A stretch of DNA of 64,000 bases from an uncultured Clostridia bacterium (GTDB lineage Bacteria; Bacillota; Clostridia; Christensenellales; CAG-138): assembly GCA_934633695.1 (NCBI GenBank), contig CAKTYT010000001.1, forward strand, positions 124,001 through 188,000. The letters are read 5' to 3'. Below the pieces are notes generated by a model. It ran no database searches. It saw only the letters and a list, made by a program, of their open reading frames with translations, and was not told where the DNA came from. This document shows, piece by piece, positions 32,276 through 40,977 of this stretch. The number at the start of each line of letters is the position of its first letter. The stretch's first letter is position 1. Both the position numbers and the translations under genes were made by a program.

Positions 32276-33022
32276 TTAACTGAACGTATCAACTTTTGTG
32301 CCGAAAATGAGCTTAATTGTTTCTTTCAGTGCATCAAATCTGCCTTGACTGAGGTCATATATTGTGAGGTTCGACGGTGAAAGCCCAACTATTAATCCGA
32401 TGATGCCATCATCACCGTTATGGTCGCACTCTATTCGGAGGCAATTCCCGTCTGTAACAGTACAGCTTCCGTCAGGTTGAAGGATAATATCAAGGTGGAC
32501 GTTTCCGTTAGACCTTATGCTGCAATACGTTGAGAGCAGGCCGATAAGTTCAAGACATTCAGCATGAAGGATTCTTTCCTCGGCTGCGATGTCAACATGA
32601 ACACGCCATAGCTCAATCGTCTCCTGCATACGAAAATGAAGGTAGCCCTCGACATTCAGCTCGGTATTCTCATCAAAGTATGAGCGAATTTCATCAGCTG
32701 CTTTTGATATGTCAATGTATTGTGCGGATGACTTCAATGCTGAAGGCAGTATTCTCCTCTTGTCAGCGATATCGAATGGGAGACGGTCAACGAGCGAAGC
32801 CATCTCAAAATGACGAAGGTCAAGGAGAATGAGCTCCGCAACGGCTTCGCACAAGCCCCTGACCTGTTCCTCAGAGTTCGTATGGATGGCAGCACGGAAG
32901 GTTTTATCATCGGATTCCACAGTCACCTCAAGGCTCTGTCCGTTGAGTCTTTTTTTTAAAAGCAGGGGAAGCTCTTTTACATAATCATATGTTATGATTG
33001 AAAAAATCGACATAGCGTTCAT
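32276..33022 (-). CDS. ytxC: YtxC-like putative sporulation protein
   Basis: This 248-residue soluble protein has no signal peptide or clear motif. The N-terminus FSIITYDYVKELPLLLKKRL and the middle YIDISKAADEIRSYFDENTELNVEGYLHFR are like the YtxC family, where the FxxEGFxxFR-type stretch is conserved. In Bacillus ytxC also lies next to thrS, and here it is divergent from it, which supports the call. The role in sporulation is only suggested for the family. AAGGAA lies before the ATG; a second start at 33013 is possible. Confidence 0.6.
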   Translation of the reverse strand: MNAMSIFSIITYDYVKELPLLLKKRLNGQSLEVTVESDDKTFRAAIHTNSEEQVRGLCEAVAELILLDLRHFEMASLVDRLPFDIADKRRILPSALKSSAQYIDISKAADEIRSYFDENTELNVEGYLHFRMQETIELWRVHVDIAAEERILHAECLELIGLLSTYCSIRSNGNVHLDIILQPDGSCTVTDGNCLRIECDHNGDDGIIGLIVGLSPSNLTIYDLSQGRFDALKETIKLIFGTKVDTFS

Positions 33023-33113
33023 AATTCCTTACTGATAATTCAAAACCGCAGCTGCTCTTTGCAGGAGCAAATCAATCTTCACTGTATTATGTGCAAAAAA
33101 CAGAAAAAGGTGC

Positions 33114-33142
33114 TTGACAATTTATTCTAACTGCAATATAAT
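33114..33142 (+). promoter_or_regulatory. Promoter for thrS
   Basis: TTGACA (33114-33119) and TATAAT (33137-33142) match consensus with a 17-base spacer. Confidence 0.9.
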
Positions 33143-33154
33143 AAGATTAATCGG

Positions 33155-33382
33155 TCGATTGACAGGGACAGTAGCTTTTGCGTAAGCAGGAGAAGAGAGG
33201 GCGTGCCGTGGCTGTAAGCCGCCCGGATGCAGCAAAGAGTGAAGACCGGCCCTTTAGACCGCACGCACAGCGTGGCAGGAGTGCCTTACAACTCATTGAG
33301 GGGCGAACTTGTTTCGCAATCAAGGTGGAACCGCGGTAAATGCCGTCCTTGGACTTTTGTTCAGGGACGGTTTAATTTTTTT
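33155..33382 (+). promoter_or_regulatory. T-box riboswitch controlling thrS
   Basis: The leader contains the T-box sequence AAGGTGGAACCGCGG (33322-33336), which pairs with the acceptor end of uncharged tRNA. Stem I features include GGGACAGTAG and AGAGAGGG. An ACC at 33245-33247 (in GTGAAGACC) is the likely threonine specifier. The terminator CCGTCC...GGACGG-TTTAATTTTTT (33343-33382) is the regulated element. Uncharged tRNA-Thr should favour the antiterminator. The specifier is my reading and could be checked by folding. Confidence 0.9.
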
Positions 33383-33404
33383 AAATTGTTTAAAGGAGAT
33401 AAAA

Positions 33405-35315
33405 ATGATCAACATTACTTTTCCCGATGGCTCCGTTCGTCAGTTTGATGACGGCGTAAATGCGTACGATATTGCTCAAAGCATAAGCCCGCGTCTTCGC
33501 AAGGCAACCATGGCAGCAGAGCTCGATGGTGAGCTTTTTGATGCACGCCTGCCCATTCACGGCGACCATGAACTTAAACTTCTCACGTTTGCCGACGAGG
33601 GAGGACGCTGGACGTATCGCCATACCGGCTCACATATCCTTGCTCAGGCCGTGAAGAGGCTTTGGCCGGAGGTCAAGCTTGCAATTGGACCTGCGATTGA
33701 TAATGGCTTTTACTATGATTTTGATACGGAAATTCCTTTCAGTCCCGAAGATTTCCCGAAAATCGAAAAGGAAATTGCAAAAATCGTTTCCGAAAATCTT
33801 CCACTTGAAAGGTTTGAGCTTCCCCGTGAAGAGGCTATCAACTTCATGAAGGAACAGGGCGAGCCCTACAAGGTTGAACTGATAGAAGATCTTCCGACTG
33901 ATTCCGTCATCAGCTTCTACCGTCAAGGAGACTTCGTTGATCTTTGTGCAGGTCCTCATCTTGAAACGACTGGCAAGTGCAAAAATATTAAGCTCATGAG
34001 CGTTGCGGGTGCTTATTGGCGCGGCAACGAAAAAAATAAGATGCTCAAACGTATTTATGCGACTGCATTTGAAAAAAAGGCAGATCTGGATGAATACATT
34101 CATATGCTTGAAGAAGCAAAGAAGCGTGACCACAGGAAAATCGGCAGAGAACTCGGCCTTTTCACCATTATGGAGGAGGGTCCCGGTTTCCCGTTCTTCC
34201 TCCCCAAGGGAATGGTCCTTAAAAACAACCTTATTGAGTATTGGCGTGAAGTTCATAAGCGTTACGGATACGTTGAAATTTCAACTCCTATAATGCTTAA
34301 TAGAAGCCTCTGGGAAAGAAGCGGTCACTGGGATCACTATAAAAACAATATGTATACTACCGTAATTGACGAGACGGACTTTGCAATTAAGCCAATGAAT
34401 TGTCCTGGTGGAATGCTGGTATATCAGACGGAAATGCGTTCTTACAGGGATTTGCCCCTCAGAATGGGAGAACTCGGCCTTGTACACCGCCATGAACTCT
34501 CAGGAGCCCTTCACGGCTTGTTCCGCGTACGCTGTTTCACACAGGATGATGCACATATTTTCATGACGTGGGATCAGATGAAGGATGAAATCAAGAATGT
34601 CGTTCGCCTCTTTGACGAAGTTTATTCAACCTTCGGTCTTTCATACACGATAGAGCTTTCGACGATGCCTGAAGATCATATCGGCGATGTGAAGGATTGG
34701 GACTTTGCGACTGAAACGCTTAAAGCTGCTATTACCGAACTTGGCAAAGAGTTTGTTATCAATGAGGGCGACGGAGCATTCTACGGTCCAAAGCTCGACT
34801 TCCACCTTGCAGATTGCCTCGGCAGGACGTGGCAGTGCGGTACAATTCAGCTCGATATGCAGCTGCCTGAACGTTTCGAACTTGAGTACACCGGTGCCGA
34901 TGGTGCGAAACACCGCCCGGTCATGATCCACAGGGTCGTGTTCGGTTCAATCGAGCGTTTTATCGGCGTTATTACCGAACATTTTGCAGGTGCTTTCCCG
35001 ACTTGGCTCGCTCCCGTGCAGGTGAAGATCATGGCAATGACCGACCGTACAAAAGGAGAAGTGCTTGAGATGGCAGAAAAACTCGAAAACTGCGGTATAC
35101 GTGTCGAAACGGATCTTCGCAACGAGAAGATCGGTTTCAAAATTCGAGAAGCACAGATGCAGAAGATTCCATATATGCTCATTGTCGGCGATAAAGAAGT
35201 TGAAAACGGCGTCGTTGCAGTTCGCAGCAGAAAGGGCGGCGACCTCGGCACAACAAAACTTGATGAGTTCATTGACAAAGTGTTGGAAGAAGTTAAGACA
35301 AAAGCAAAGGACTGA
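33405..35315 (+). CDS. thrS: Threonyl-tRNA synthetase
   Basis: This 636-residue class II synthetase charges tRNA-Thr. It has the N-terminal TGS domain (ITFPDGSVRQF), the editing domain with HTGSHILAQAVKRLWPEVKLA, and the catalytic core with motif 2 (HRHELSGALHGLFRVR) and motif 3 (HRVVFGSIERFIG). The anticodon-binding domain is at the C-terminus. ATG 33405 follows AAAGGAGATAAAA; an open frame upstream runs through the T-box and is not coding. Expression is controlled by the T-box leader. Confidence 0.98.
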   Translation: MINITFPDGSVRQFDDGVNAYDIAQSISPRLRKATMAAELDGELFDARLPIHGDHELKLLTFADEGGRWTYRHTGSHILAQAVKRLWPEVKLAIGPAIDNGFYYDFDTEIPFSPEDFPKIEKEIAKIVSENLPLERFELPREEAINFMKEQGEPYKVELIEDLPTDSVISFYRQGDFVDLCAGPHLETTGKCKNIKLMSVAGAYWRGNEKNKMLKRIYATAFEKKADLDEYIHMLEEAKKRDHRKIGRELGLFTIMEEGPGFPFFLPKGMVLKNNLIEYWREVHKRYGYVEISTPIMLNRSLWERSGHWDHYKNNMYTTVIDETDFAIKPMNCPGGMLVYQTEMRSYRDLPLRMGELGLVHRHELSGALHGLFRVRCFTQDDAHIFMTWDQMKDEIKNVVRLFDEVYSTFGLSYTIELSTMPEDHIGDVKDWDFATETLKAAITELGKEFVINEGDGAFYGPKLDFHLADCLGRTWQCGTIQLDMQLPERFELEYTGADGAKHRPVMIHRVVFGSIERFIGVITEHFAGAFPTWLAPVQVKIMAMTDRTKGEVLEMAEKLENCGIRVETDLRNEKIGFKIREAQMQKIPYMLIVGDKEVENGVVAVRSRKGGDLGTTKLDEFIDKVLEEVKTKAKD

Positions 35316-35335
35316 TAATTCTTTAAATCAAACAT

Positions 35336-35365
35336 CCGCTCTCGTTTTCACGGGAGCGGTTTTTA
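35336..35365 (+). terminator. Intrinsic terminator after thrS
   Basis: CCGCTCTCG (35336-35344) pairs with CGGGAGCGG (35351-35359), with one wobble pair, followed by TTTTTATA. Confidence 0.9.
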
Positions 35366-35422
35366 TATCAGATGTCCTTGAATGGTAAATATTATCTATT
35401 AACTAGAGGTGCTTTTGGGGTA

Positions 35423-35451
35423 TTGACGTATGAAACAGCTTCTGCTAAAAT
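35423..35451 (+). promoter_or_regulatory. Promoter for the hydrogenase-maturation operon
   Basis: TTGACG (35423-35428) and TAAAAT (35446-35451) are 17 bases apart, giving a leader of about 110 bases before the first gene. Confidence 0.65.
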
Positions 35452-35489
35452 AAAGGTGCACCTGACAAAAAGGTCTGTTGTCCTGACTG

Positions 35490-35550
35490 AAAGGAGCTTT
35501 CGCTTATAATGTGTTTAGCTGCACCTTTTGGTTTGGTGCAGCTATTTTTT
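35490..35550 (+). promoter_or_regulatory. Candidate attenuator (antiterminator/terminator) upstream of the hyd genes
   Basis: AGCTGCACC (35517-35525) pairs perfectly with GGTGCAGCT (35535-35543), followed by ATTTTTT: a complete intrinsic terminator placed between promoter and first gene. AAAGGAGCT (35490-35498) can instead pair with AGCT-gca-CCTTT (35517-35528), which would block the terminator. Nothing is transcribed ahead of it except the leader, so a regulated read-through is the natural explanation. The signal is unknown. Confidence 0.65.
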
Positions 35551-35567
35551 GTGAAAGGATATTGGAA

Positions 35568-35825
35568 ATGAAGACAAGAGTTGCCGTAATGGCCATTATC
35601 GTAGAAGATGGTGACGCTGTCGAAAAGCTGAATGCAGTTCTCCACAATTACGGGGAATACATCATCGGCAGAATGGGCATTCCTTACCGTGCGAGGGGAA
35701 TTAATATCGTATCCATTGCGATAGATGCACCGCAGGATGAAATTTCATCGCTTGCGGGTAAACTCGGAAACATTCATGGTATCAGCGTTAAAACTGCATA
35801 CTCCAACATTAAGGATGAGAATTGA
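35568..35825 (+). CDS. TM1266-family iron-only hydrogenase system regulator (ACT/NikR-C-like)
   Basis: This 85-residue protein resembles the TM1266 family, an ACT-like fold related to the ligand-binding part of NikR: RVAVMAIIVEDGDAVEKLNAVLH, then GEYIIGRMGIPYR, then NIVSIAIDAPQDEISSLAGKLG. The family is found beside the [FeFe]-hydrogenase maturases and is predicted to be regulatory. It has no DNA-binding domain. ATG 35568 follows AAAGGA; an extended frame from 35511 lies inside the attenuator. It overlaps hydE by 11 bases. Confidence 0.85.
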   Translation: MKTRVAVMAIIVEDGDAVEKLNAVLHNYGEYIIGRMGIPYRARGINIVSIAIDAPQDEISSLAGKLGNIHGISVKTAYSNIKDEN

Positions 35826-36864
35826 AGCTGTTTCTCTAATTGATAAACTCGCACAACAACACAGTCTCGAGAAAGATGAGTACCTCTTTCTGCTTAAAAA
35901 CGCCGGCAGAGAGGAGCAAGCTCATGCAGCGAGACTTGCTGACAGAATACGAAGGGAAATCTACGGCACTGAGGTTTTTATAAGAGGACTTATAGAGGTC
36001 GGAAACATTTGCAGAAACGACTGCTATTATTGCGGAATAAGGGCATCCAATGGCAAATGTGTTCGTTACACGCTTAGCGATGATCAGATTCTTTCCTGCT
36101 GCATGGAGGGATATGGTATAGGCTTTAGAAGCTTTGTCTTACAGGGCGGTGAGGGGACATTGTCGGTTGAACGAGTGGAACGTATTGTATCGGGAATACG
36201 AAAAGGCTTTCCCGATTGTGCAATAACGCTTTCCCTCGGGGAATATGAACATGATGAATACGAGACGTTCTATAAGGCAGGTGCTGATCGGTATCTGCTC
36301 AGACATGAAACGGCGGACGAAAGACACTACAATTTGCTTCATCCAAGCAAGATGTCTTTTGAACACCGTATGAAGTGCATTGAATCGCTTCGTAGCGTAG
36401 GGTTTGCTGTCGGCATCGGCTTCATGGTAGGTTCACCCTTCCAAACGTATGAAAACATTGCGTCCGACCTCAAATTCATTGAGAAATTTTCGCCGGAAAT
36501 GTGCGGAATCGGGCCGTTCATTCCGCAAAAAGACACGCCGTTTGGCAGTTTTCGTGCAGGCTCTGCCGAATTGACATGTTATTTGCTGTCTTTGATAAGG
36601 CTTATTAAACCCAACATTCTGCTTCCTGCGACAACGGCATTAGGTTCTATTGAGGCGGATGGAAGACTCAGGGGAATACTTGCAGGTGCAAATGTTGTTA
36701 TGCCAAATCTGTCTCCGTTCGAAGTGAGAGACAAATACAACTTATATGACAACAAACTTTCGACGGGTTCTGAATCCGCACAGAACCTTGAGAAGTTGAA
36801 AAAAAGCTTCGGTACAATAGGCTTTACGGTTGCACAATCGCGGGGCGACATAAAAAATATCTGA
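35815..36864 (+). CDS. hydE: [FeFe]-hydrogenase H-cluster maturation radical SAM enzyme HydE
   Basis: This 349-residue radical SAM enzyme has the cluster motif CRNDCYYC (Cx3Cx2C) near residue 63. GSPFQTYENIASDL and the IGPFIPQKDTPF segment are typical. HydE helps build the dithiolate bridge of the diiron H-cluster precursor. ATG 35815 gives the expected N-terminus (SLIDKLAQQHSLEKDEY) although its ribosome binding site is weak. Coupling to the upstream gene by overlap probably drives its translation. Confidence 0.93.
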   Translation: MRIEAVSLIDKLAQQHSLEKDEYLFLLKNAGREEQAHAARLADRIRREIYGTEVFIRGLIEVGNICRNDCYYCGIRASNGKCVRYTLSDDQILSCCMEGYGIGFRSFVLQGGEGTLSVERVERIVSGIRKGFPDCAITLSLGEYEHDEYETFYKAGADRYLLRHETADERHYNLLHPSKMSFEHRMKCIESLRSVGFAVGIGFMVGSPFQTYENIASDLKFIEKFSPEMCGIGPFIPQKDTPFGSFRAGSAELTCYLLSLIRLIKPNILLPATTALGSIEADGRLRGILAGANVVMPNLSPFEVRDKYNLYDNKLSTGSESAQNLEKLKKSFGTIGFTVAQSRGDIKNI

Positions 36865-36902
36865 CGGAAAGAGCTGATTCTGACCGATAAGAAAGGAAAA
36901 AT

Positions 36903-38357
36903 ATGGCTATTTACAATCCAAAATCATTAAGAGCAGAGGATTTCATCAATCATGAAGAGATTCTCGAAACCATCAAGTACGCAAAAGCAAACAAAAATAA
37001 TATTGAACTGATCGATGCCATCCTTGAAAAAGCGAGGCCGCAACGTTCCGCTGACGGAAAATCCGTACATTGTTCGGGTTTAACGCATAGGGAAGCATCG
37101 GTGCTGCTGGCATGCGATATCCCGGAAAAAATCGAGGAAATGTTCAGGCTTGCAAATGAGATAAAGCTGTCATTCTACGGCAACCGTATAGTTATGTTTG
37201 CTCCTCTCTACCTTTCCAACTACTGTGTCAATGGCTGCGTTTACTGTCCGTACCACCTGAAAAATAAACACATCGCAAGGAAAAAACTCACACAGCAGGA
37301 AATTAGGGATGAAGTAATTGCTCTCCAGGACATGGGCCACAAACGCCTTGCGATCGAGGCGGGGGAGGATCCGGTGCACAACCCGATAGAGTACATTCTT
37401 GAGTGCATCAAGACGATTTATTCTGTTCACCATAAGAATGGCGATATCCGCAGAGTGAACGTTAATATAGCTGCAACGACAGTCGAGAACTATCGTAAAC
37501 TCAAGGATGCCGGAATAGGGACATATATTCTCTTTCAGGAGACTTACAATAAGGAAAGCTACCTTGAGCTTCACCCAACGGGACCTAAGCATGACTATGA
37601 TTACCACACTGAGGCGATGGATCGAGCAATGCAAGGCGGAATTGATGATGTCGGACTGGGTGTACTGTTCGGGCTTGAAGGCTATGACTATGAATTTGCA
37701 GGGCTTTTAATGCACGCAGAACACCTTGAAGCCGTTCACGGTGTCGGTCCGCATACAATAAGCGTTCCGAGAATCAAACATGCCGATGATATTGATCCGA
37801 ATGTGTTCGACAACTCACTTTCAGACGATATGTTTAAAAGAATTATTGCCTGCATAAGGATCGCAGTTCCCTATACCGGTATGATTATTTCAACAAGAGA
37901 AAGCGAATCCGTGAGGGGTGAGGTGCTTGATTTGGGTATTTCTCAGATAAGTGGTGCATCAAGGACATCCGTCGGCGGTTACACCGAGGAAGAACGCCCT
38001 CACGATTCGGAACAGTTCGACGTTTCTGATATGCGTACATTGGATGAGGTCGTTGAATGGCTGATGGAGCTTGATCACATTCCCTCGTTCTGCACGGCAT
38101 GTTACCGGGAGGGAAGAACTGGTGACAGATTCATGAGTCTTTGCAAAAATGGGCAAATACTTAACTGCTGTCATCCCAACGCACTTATGACGCTCGCAGA
38201 ATATCTTGTTGATTATGCGAGTTCGAAGACGAAAAAAACCGGTTTTGCTCTTATCGAACGCGAGCTTGAAAAGATTCCAAACGAAAAGGTGAAACGCATT
38301 GCTGCGGAGAACATCGAAAAGATCAAGTCCTCGGATAAGAGAGATTTCAGATTTTAA
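36903..38357 (+). CDS. hydG: [FeFe]-hydrogenase H-cluster maturation radical SAM enzyme HydG
   Basis: This 484-residue enzyme splits tyrosine to give the CO and cyanide ligands of the H-cluster. The radical SAM motif is CVNGCVYC (near 110). The C-terminal accessory-cluster cysteines are in FCTACYREGRTGDRFM followed by a downstream Cys-rich stretch (NCCHPNAL). The length is as usual. AGAAAGGAAAAAT precedes the ATG. It follows hydE after 38 bases and is followed by hydF after 10. Confidence 0.97.
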   Translation: MAIYNPKSLRAEDFINHEEILETIKYAKANKNNIELIDAILEKARPQRSADGKSVHCSGLTHREASVLLACDIPEKIEEMFRLANEIKLSFYGNRIVMFAPLYLSNYCVNGCVYCPYHLKNKHIARKKLTQQEIRDEVIALQDMGHKRLAIEAGEDPVHNPIEYILECIKTIYSVHHKNGDIRRVNVNIAATTVENYRKLKDAGIGTYILFQETYNKESYLELHPTGPKHDYDYHTEAMDRAMQGGIDDVGLGVLFGLEGYDYEFAGLLMHAEHLEAVHGVGPHTISVPRIKHADDIDPNVFDNSLSDDMFKRIIACIRIAVPYTGMIISTRESESVRGEVLDLGISQISGASRTSVGGYTEEERPHDSEQFDVSDMRTLDEVVEWLMELDHIPSFCTACYREGRTGDRFMSLCKNGQILNCCHPNALMTLAEYLVDYASSKTKKTGFALIERELEKIPNEKVKRIAAENIEKIKSSDKRDFRF

Positions 38358-38367
38358 CGGAGGGGCT

Positions 38368-39549
38368 ATGGATTTGAATTCAACAGTCAATGCCCAGAGA
38401 TTGCACATAGGCTTTTTCGGCAGTGTCAACAGCGGAAAGTCAAGCCTTGTCAACGCATTGACGGGGCAGAAGCTCTCCATTGTATCCGATACGGAGGGAA
38501 CGACCACCGACCCGGTGCAGAAAGCAATGGAACTGCTCCCAATAGGTCCGGTTGTGATAATCGATACTCCGGGTCTTAATGACGGAACGGAGCTTGGCAG
38601 ACTTCGAATTGAACGGACAATGCAAGTGTTGAGAAAAACCGATGTCGCAGTTATTGTCACGGATTCTTCCAAACCGAATGGGGAAGTTGCAGACTTCATT
38701 GAAAAAGTCAGGATGAAAGGCATTCCGTTTGTTCTTGTAAGAAATAAATGCGACCTTACAGATGACTGTCTTGAAGAAAACGGGATGCTGTGCGTTAGTG
38801 CAAAGACCGGAAAAAATATTGACGAGCTAAAACAACATATCATCAAAAGTGTACCTGCGGCGGGGGGTGAAAGAAAAATCGTTTCGGATTTGCTGGAAAA
38901 AGGTGATACGGTTATTCTCGTTACTCCGATAGACGAGGCAGCTCCGAAGGGGCGGCTGATACTTCCCCAGCAGCAGACAATACGGGACATACTAGACGCA
39001 GGAGGTATCTGTTTAACTGTTCAGCCGGACGAACTTGCCGCATCGCTCAAGCTGTTGAATGAGCCTCCGAAGATGGTCATTTGCGACTCCCAGGTGTTTG
39101 GGTTTGTAGACTCTGTCGTACCAAGAGACATTGCTTTAACATCGTTCTCGATCCTGTTTGCGAGGTACAGGGGGAATTTTGAACAGCTTATTAGAGGAGT
39201 TAATGCCATTGATGACCTTGAGGACGGAGATACGGTGCTTATAAGCGAAGGCTGTACTCACCATCGCCAGTGCGGAGACATCGGTACGGTAAAACTGCCG
39301 GGTTGGCTTAAAAAATACACAGGCAAAAAGCTAAATTTTCGATTCACCTCCGGCGGCGAATTTCCGGAAGATCTTTCGGAAATTGATCTGGTCGTCCATT
39401 GCGGAGGATGTATGCTCAATGCAAACGAGCTTATGGGAAGACTTGAAAATTGTGAAGCACAGGGCGTTAAAGTTACAAATTATGGCATTGCTATTGCGAA
39501 AATGCACGGTATTCTAAAGAGGTCACTTTCGGTTTTCAAAATTAATTAA
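38368..39549 (+). CDS. hydF: [FeFe]-hydrogenase maturation GTPase HydF
   Basis: This 393-residue scaffold assembles the diiron subcluster and hands it to HydA. The GTPase domain has GSVNSGKSSLVNALTG (P-loop), TPGLND and RNKCDL. The C-terminal cluster ligands are Cys in EGCTHHRQCGD and VHCGGCMLN. The ATG at 38368 has CGGAGGGG upstream. HydA itself is not encoded in this window. A bidirectional terminator follows. Confidence 0.96.
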   Translation: MDLNSTVNAQRLHIGFFGSVNSGKSSLVNALTGQKLSIVSDTEGTTTDPVQKAMELLPIGPVVIIDTPGLNDGTELGRLRIERTMQVLRKTDVAVIVTDSSKPNGEVADFIEKVRMKGIPFVLVRNKCDLTDDCLEENGMLCVSAKTGKNIDELKQHIIKSVPAAGGERKIVSDLLEKGDTVILVTPIDEAAPKGRLILPQQQTIRDILDAGGICLTVQPDELAASLKLLNEPPKMVICDSQVFGFVDSVVPRDIALTSFSILFARYRGNFEQLIRGVNAIDDLEDGDTVLISEGCTHHRQCGDIGTVKLPGWLKKYTGKKLNFRFTSGGEFPEDLSEIDLVVHCGGCMLNANELMGRLENCEAQGVKVTNYGIAIAKMHGILKRSLSVFKIN

Positions 39550-39552
39550 AAA

Positions 39553-39591
39553 CAAAACAGGAGGCAGGACGAGTTCTTGCCTCTTGTTTTG
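39553..39591. terminator. Bidirectional terminator between hydF and ireB
   Basis: CAAAACAGGAGGCA (from 39553) pairs with TGCCTCTTGTTTTG (to 39591), with one mismatch. On the minus strand the stem is followed by TTTTTAATTAAT, so it serves ireB well; for hydF its 3' arm ends in TTGTTTTG. Confidence 0.75.
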
Positions 39592-39641
39592 TATGCGGTT
39601 TGCACGAAAACTCGTCAAAATCTATGCGAAACAGTGCTTAA

Positions 39642-39926
39642 TCAAATGATGTCGCCGTTGTCGTAGCGGTCAATATAAGTACTGACAAGTTCTTCCATCA
39701 ATTCGTATCTTTCAAGTGTACGGATGAGGTAACGAGCGTTGTTAAAGCTTGTTATATAAGTCGGATCTCCGGAAATAAGATAACCAACGATCTGACTCAC
39801 AGGGTCATAGCCCTTTTCTCTCATGGAAGCATATACGCTCATCAGAACTTCGTGAGCACTCATTGTGCCGTTTGGTTTTTTAAATTTAATCGTGCTGCCA
39901 ATGTCATCAATAGCTTTTTTATCCAT
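39642..39926 (-). CDS. ireB: IreB-family regulatory protein (UPF0297)
   Basis: This 94-residue protein matches IreB: TIKFKK...NGTMSAHEVLMSVYASMREKGYDPVSQIVGYLISGDPTYI, then ARYLIRTLERYELMEELV. IreB is a substrate of the Ser/Thr kinase IreK in Enterococcus and influences cell-envelope stress responses. The potential phosphoacceptor Thr residues are near the N-terminus. In many relatives it lies with ruvX, which is not here. It has its own promoter on this strand. Confidence 0.93.
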   Translation of the reverse strand: MDKKAIDDIGSTIKFKKPNGTMSAHEVLMSVYASMREKGYDPVSQIVGYLISGDPTYITSFNNARYLIRTLERYELMEELVSTYIDRYDNGDII

Positions 39927-39959
39927 ATTGAGCTTACCTCCGTAAATTACTATAGGTAT

Positions 39960-39988
39960 ATTATAGCATGGTTTCGCAAAAATGCCAA
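39960..39988 (-). promoter_or_regulatory. Promoter for ireB
   Basis: On the minus strand TTGGCA (39988-39983) and TATAAT (39965-39960) are 17 bases apart. Confidence 0.75.
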
Positions 39989-40062
39989 TAGCAAAATACC
40001 CCCAAATTCACTCAAATCATGTCGAAAGTGGGGCATTTTAAGGATTTTTTTCGGTTTTTGGC

Positions 40063-40206
40063 TCAAAAAACTTTTTTCATCGAGCGAAATACATGCTTCG
40101 TATCACGCTTCATACGTTTGGGAATGTCGGGGTAAACCGTACAAACCGCTGCCGCCGCAGCTGCCATACCGATAGCAATACCGGAAACGAAACCGATAAC
40201 TTTCAT
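40063..40206 (-). CDS. Tiny membrane protein (47 residues)
   Basis: MKVIGFVSGIAIGMAAAAAA starts a single hydrophobic Ala/Gly-rich segment (about 3-24). A basic tail follows (IPKRMKRDTKHVFRSMKKVF). The ATG at 40206 is preceded by CTGGAGG, which is why I reject the longer frame from 40296. It looks like a YtxH-type or other small single-pass membrane protein; no function is known. It is on the minus strand with ireB but separated by 136 bases. Confidence 0.6.
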   Translation of the reverse strand: MKVIGFVSGIAIGMAAAAAAVCTVYPDIPKRMKRDTKHVFRSMKKVF

Positions 40207-40334
40207 AAAAAAACCTCCAGAGAATATGTTTTTGCCCGATACACACGACCGTGCATTGATTCTGAGAATAGTTTGAACCGAAAGTGCGGTAATCATGCTA
40301 CGGTAAAAGTTGGTTTTTTATTTGAAGAGTTCTG

Positions 40335-40363
40335 TTGAAAAGAAAAAAGAATCGGGGTATAAT
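40335..40363 (+). promoter_or_regulatory. Promoter for nitroreductase-ispG-polC
   Basis: TTGAAA (40335-40340) and TATAAT (40358-40363) are 17 bases apart. Confidence 0.75.
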
Positions 40364-40419
40364 TGAAAAGAGAAGGGCTTTTAAAGCAGCTTTTTCAAAT
40401 TTTTTTGGAGGAAACAAGC

Positions 40420-40971
40420 ATGAATACCGTAATTCAAACTATGATAGACCGCCGTAGCATCAGGGCGTACACTGACGAAAAGTTGACAGCAGACGAGATT
40501 GCAACGCTTAAGATTGCTGCCCTCTCGGCTCCGACGGCAATGAATCGGCAGACACAGAAGTTTGCTTTCGTCACTGACGCAAAACTCATAGACAAGGTCG
40601 AAAAAAGGGTCTATGAGTCAATCGTCAAGGCAGGTGAAAATGAACTTGCAGAGCGAATCAAATCGAGAAACGGCAAAATTCTTTACGATACTCCACTTCT
40701 CGTTGTCGTAACTGCAAAACCTGGACATTTTGCTCCGGTAGACGCCGGTATTGCAGTTGAAAACATTGCACTTGCCGCAAAGAGCATGGGACTTGATTCG
40801 GTTATCCTCGGTATGCCTGCGAGGGCTTTTGAGGGTGAAGGTTCGCAGGAGCTTTATTCCGATCTCCGCATACCGGATGACTACAAATTCATGATTGCAA
40901 TTGCAGTCGGTCATCCTGCAATGGACAAAGACCCTCATGAGTTCGACATGACGAATTGCATCGATATTTAA
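40420..40971 (+). CDS. Nitroreductase-family flavoprotein
   Basis: This 183-residue protein has the FMN-dependent nitroreductase layout: MIDRRSIRAYTDEKL at the N-terminus, APTAMNRQTQKF, and the middle DAGIAVENIALAAKSMGLDSVILG. Such enzymes reduce nitro-compounds, quinones or flavins with NAD(P)H. The natural substrate cannot be told. TTGGAGGAAACAAGC supplies the ribosome binding site for ATG 40420; an open frame upstream to 40363 has none. ispG follows after 6 bases. Confidence 0.88.
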   Translation: MNTVIQTMIDRRSIRAYTDEKLTADEIATLKIAALSAPTAMNRQTQKFAFVTDAKLIDKVEKRVYESIVKAGENELAERIKSRNGKILYDTPLLVVVTAKPGHFAPVDAGIAVENIALAAKSMGLDSVILGMPARAFEGEGSQELYSDLRIPDDYKFMIAIAVGHPAMDKDPHEFDMTNCIDI

Positions 40972-40977
40972 TCGCAT

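Noticed and set aside
35505..35510. TATAAT within the hyd leader as a second promoter
   Set aside because: No -35 lies at a proper distance, and the sequence is inside the antiterminator loop.
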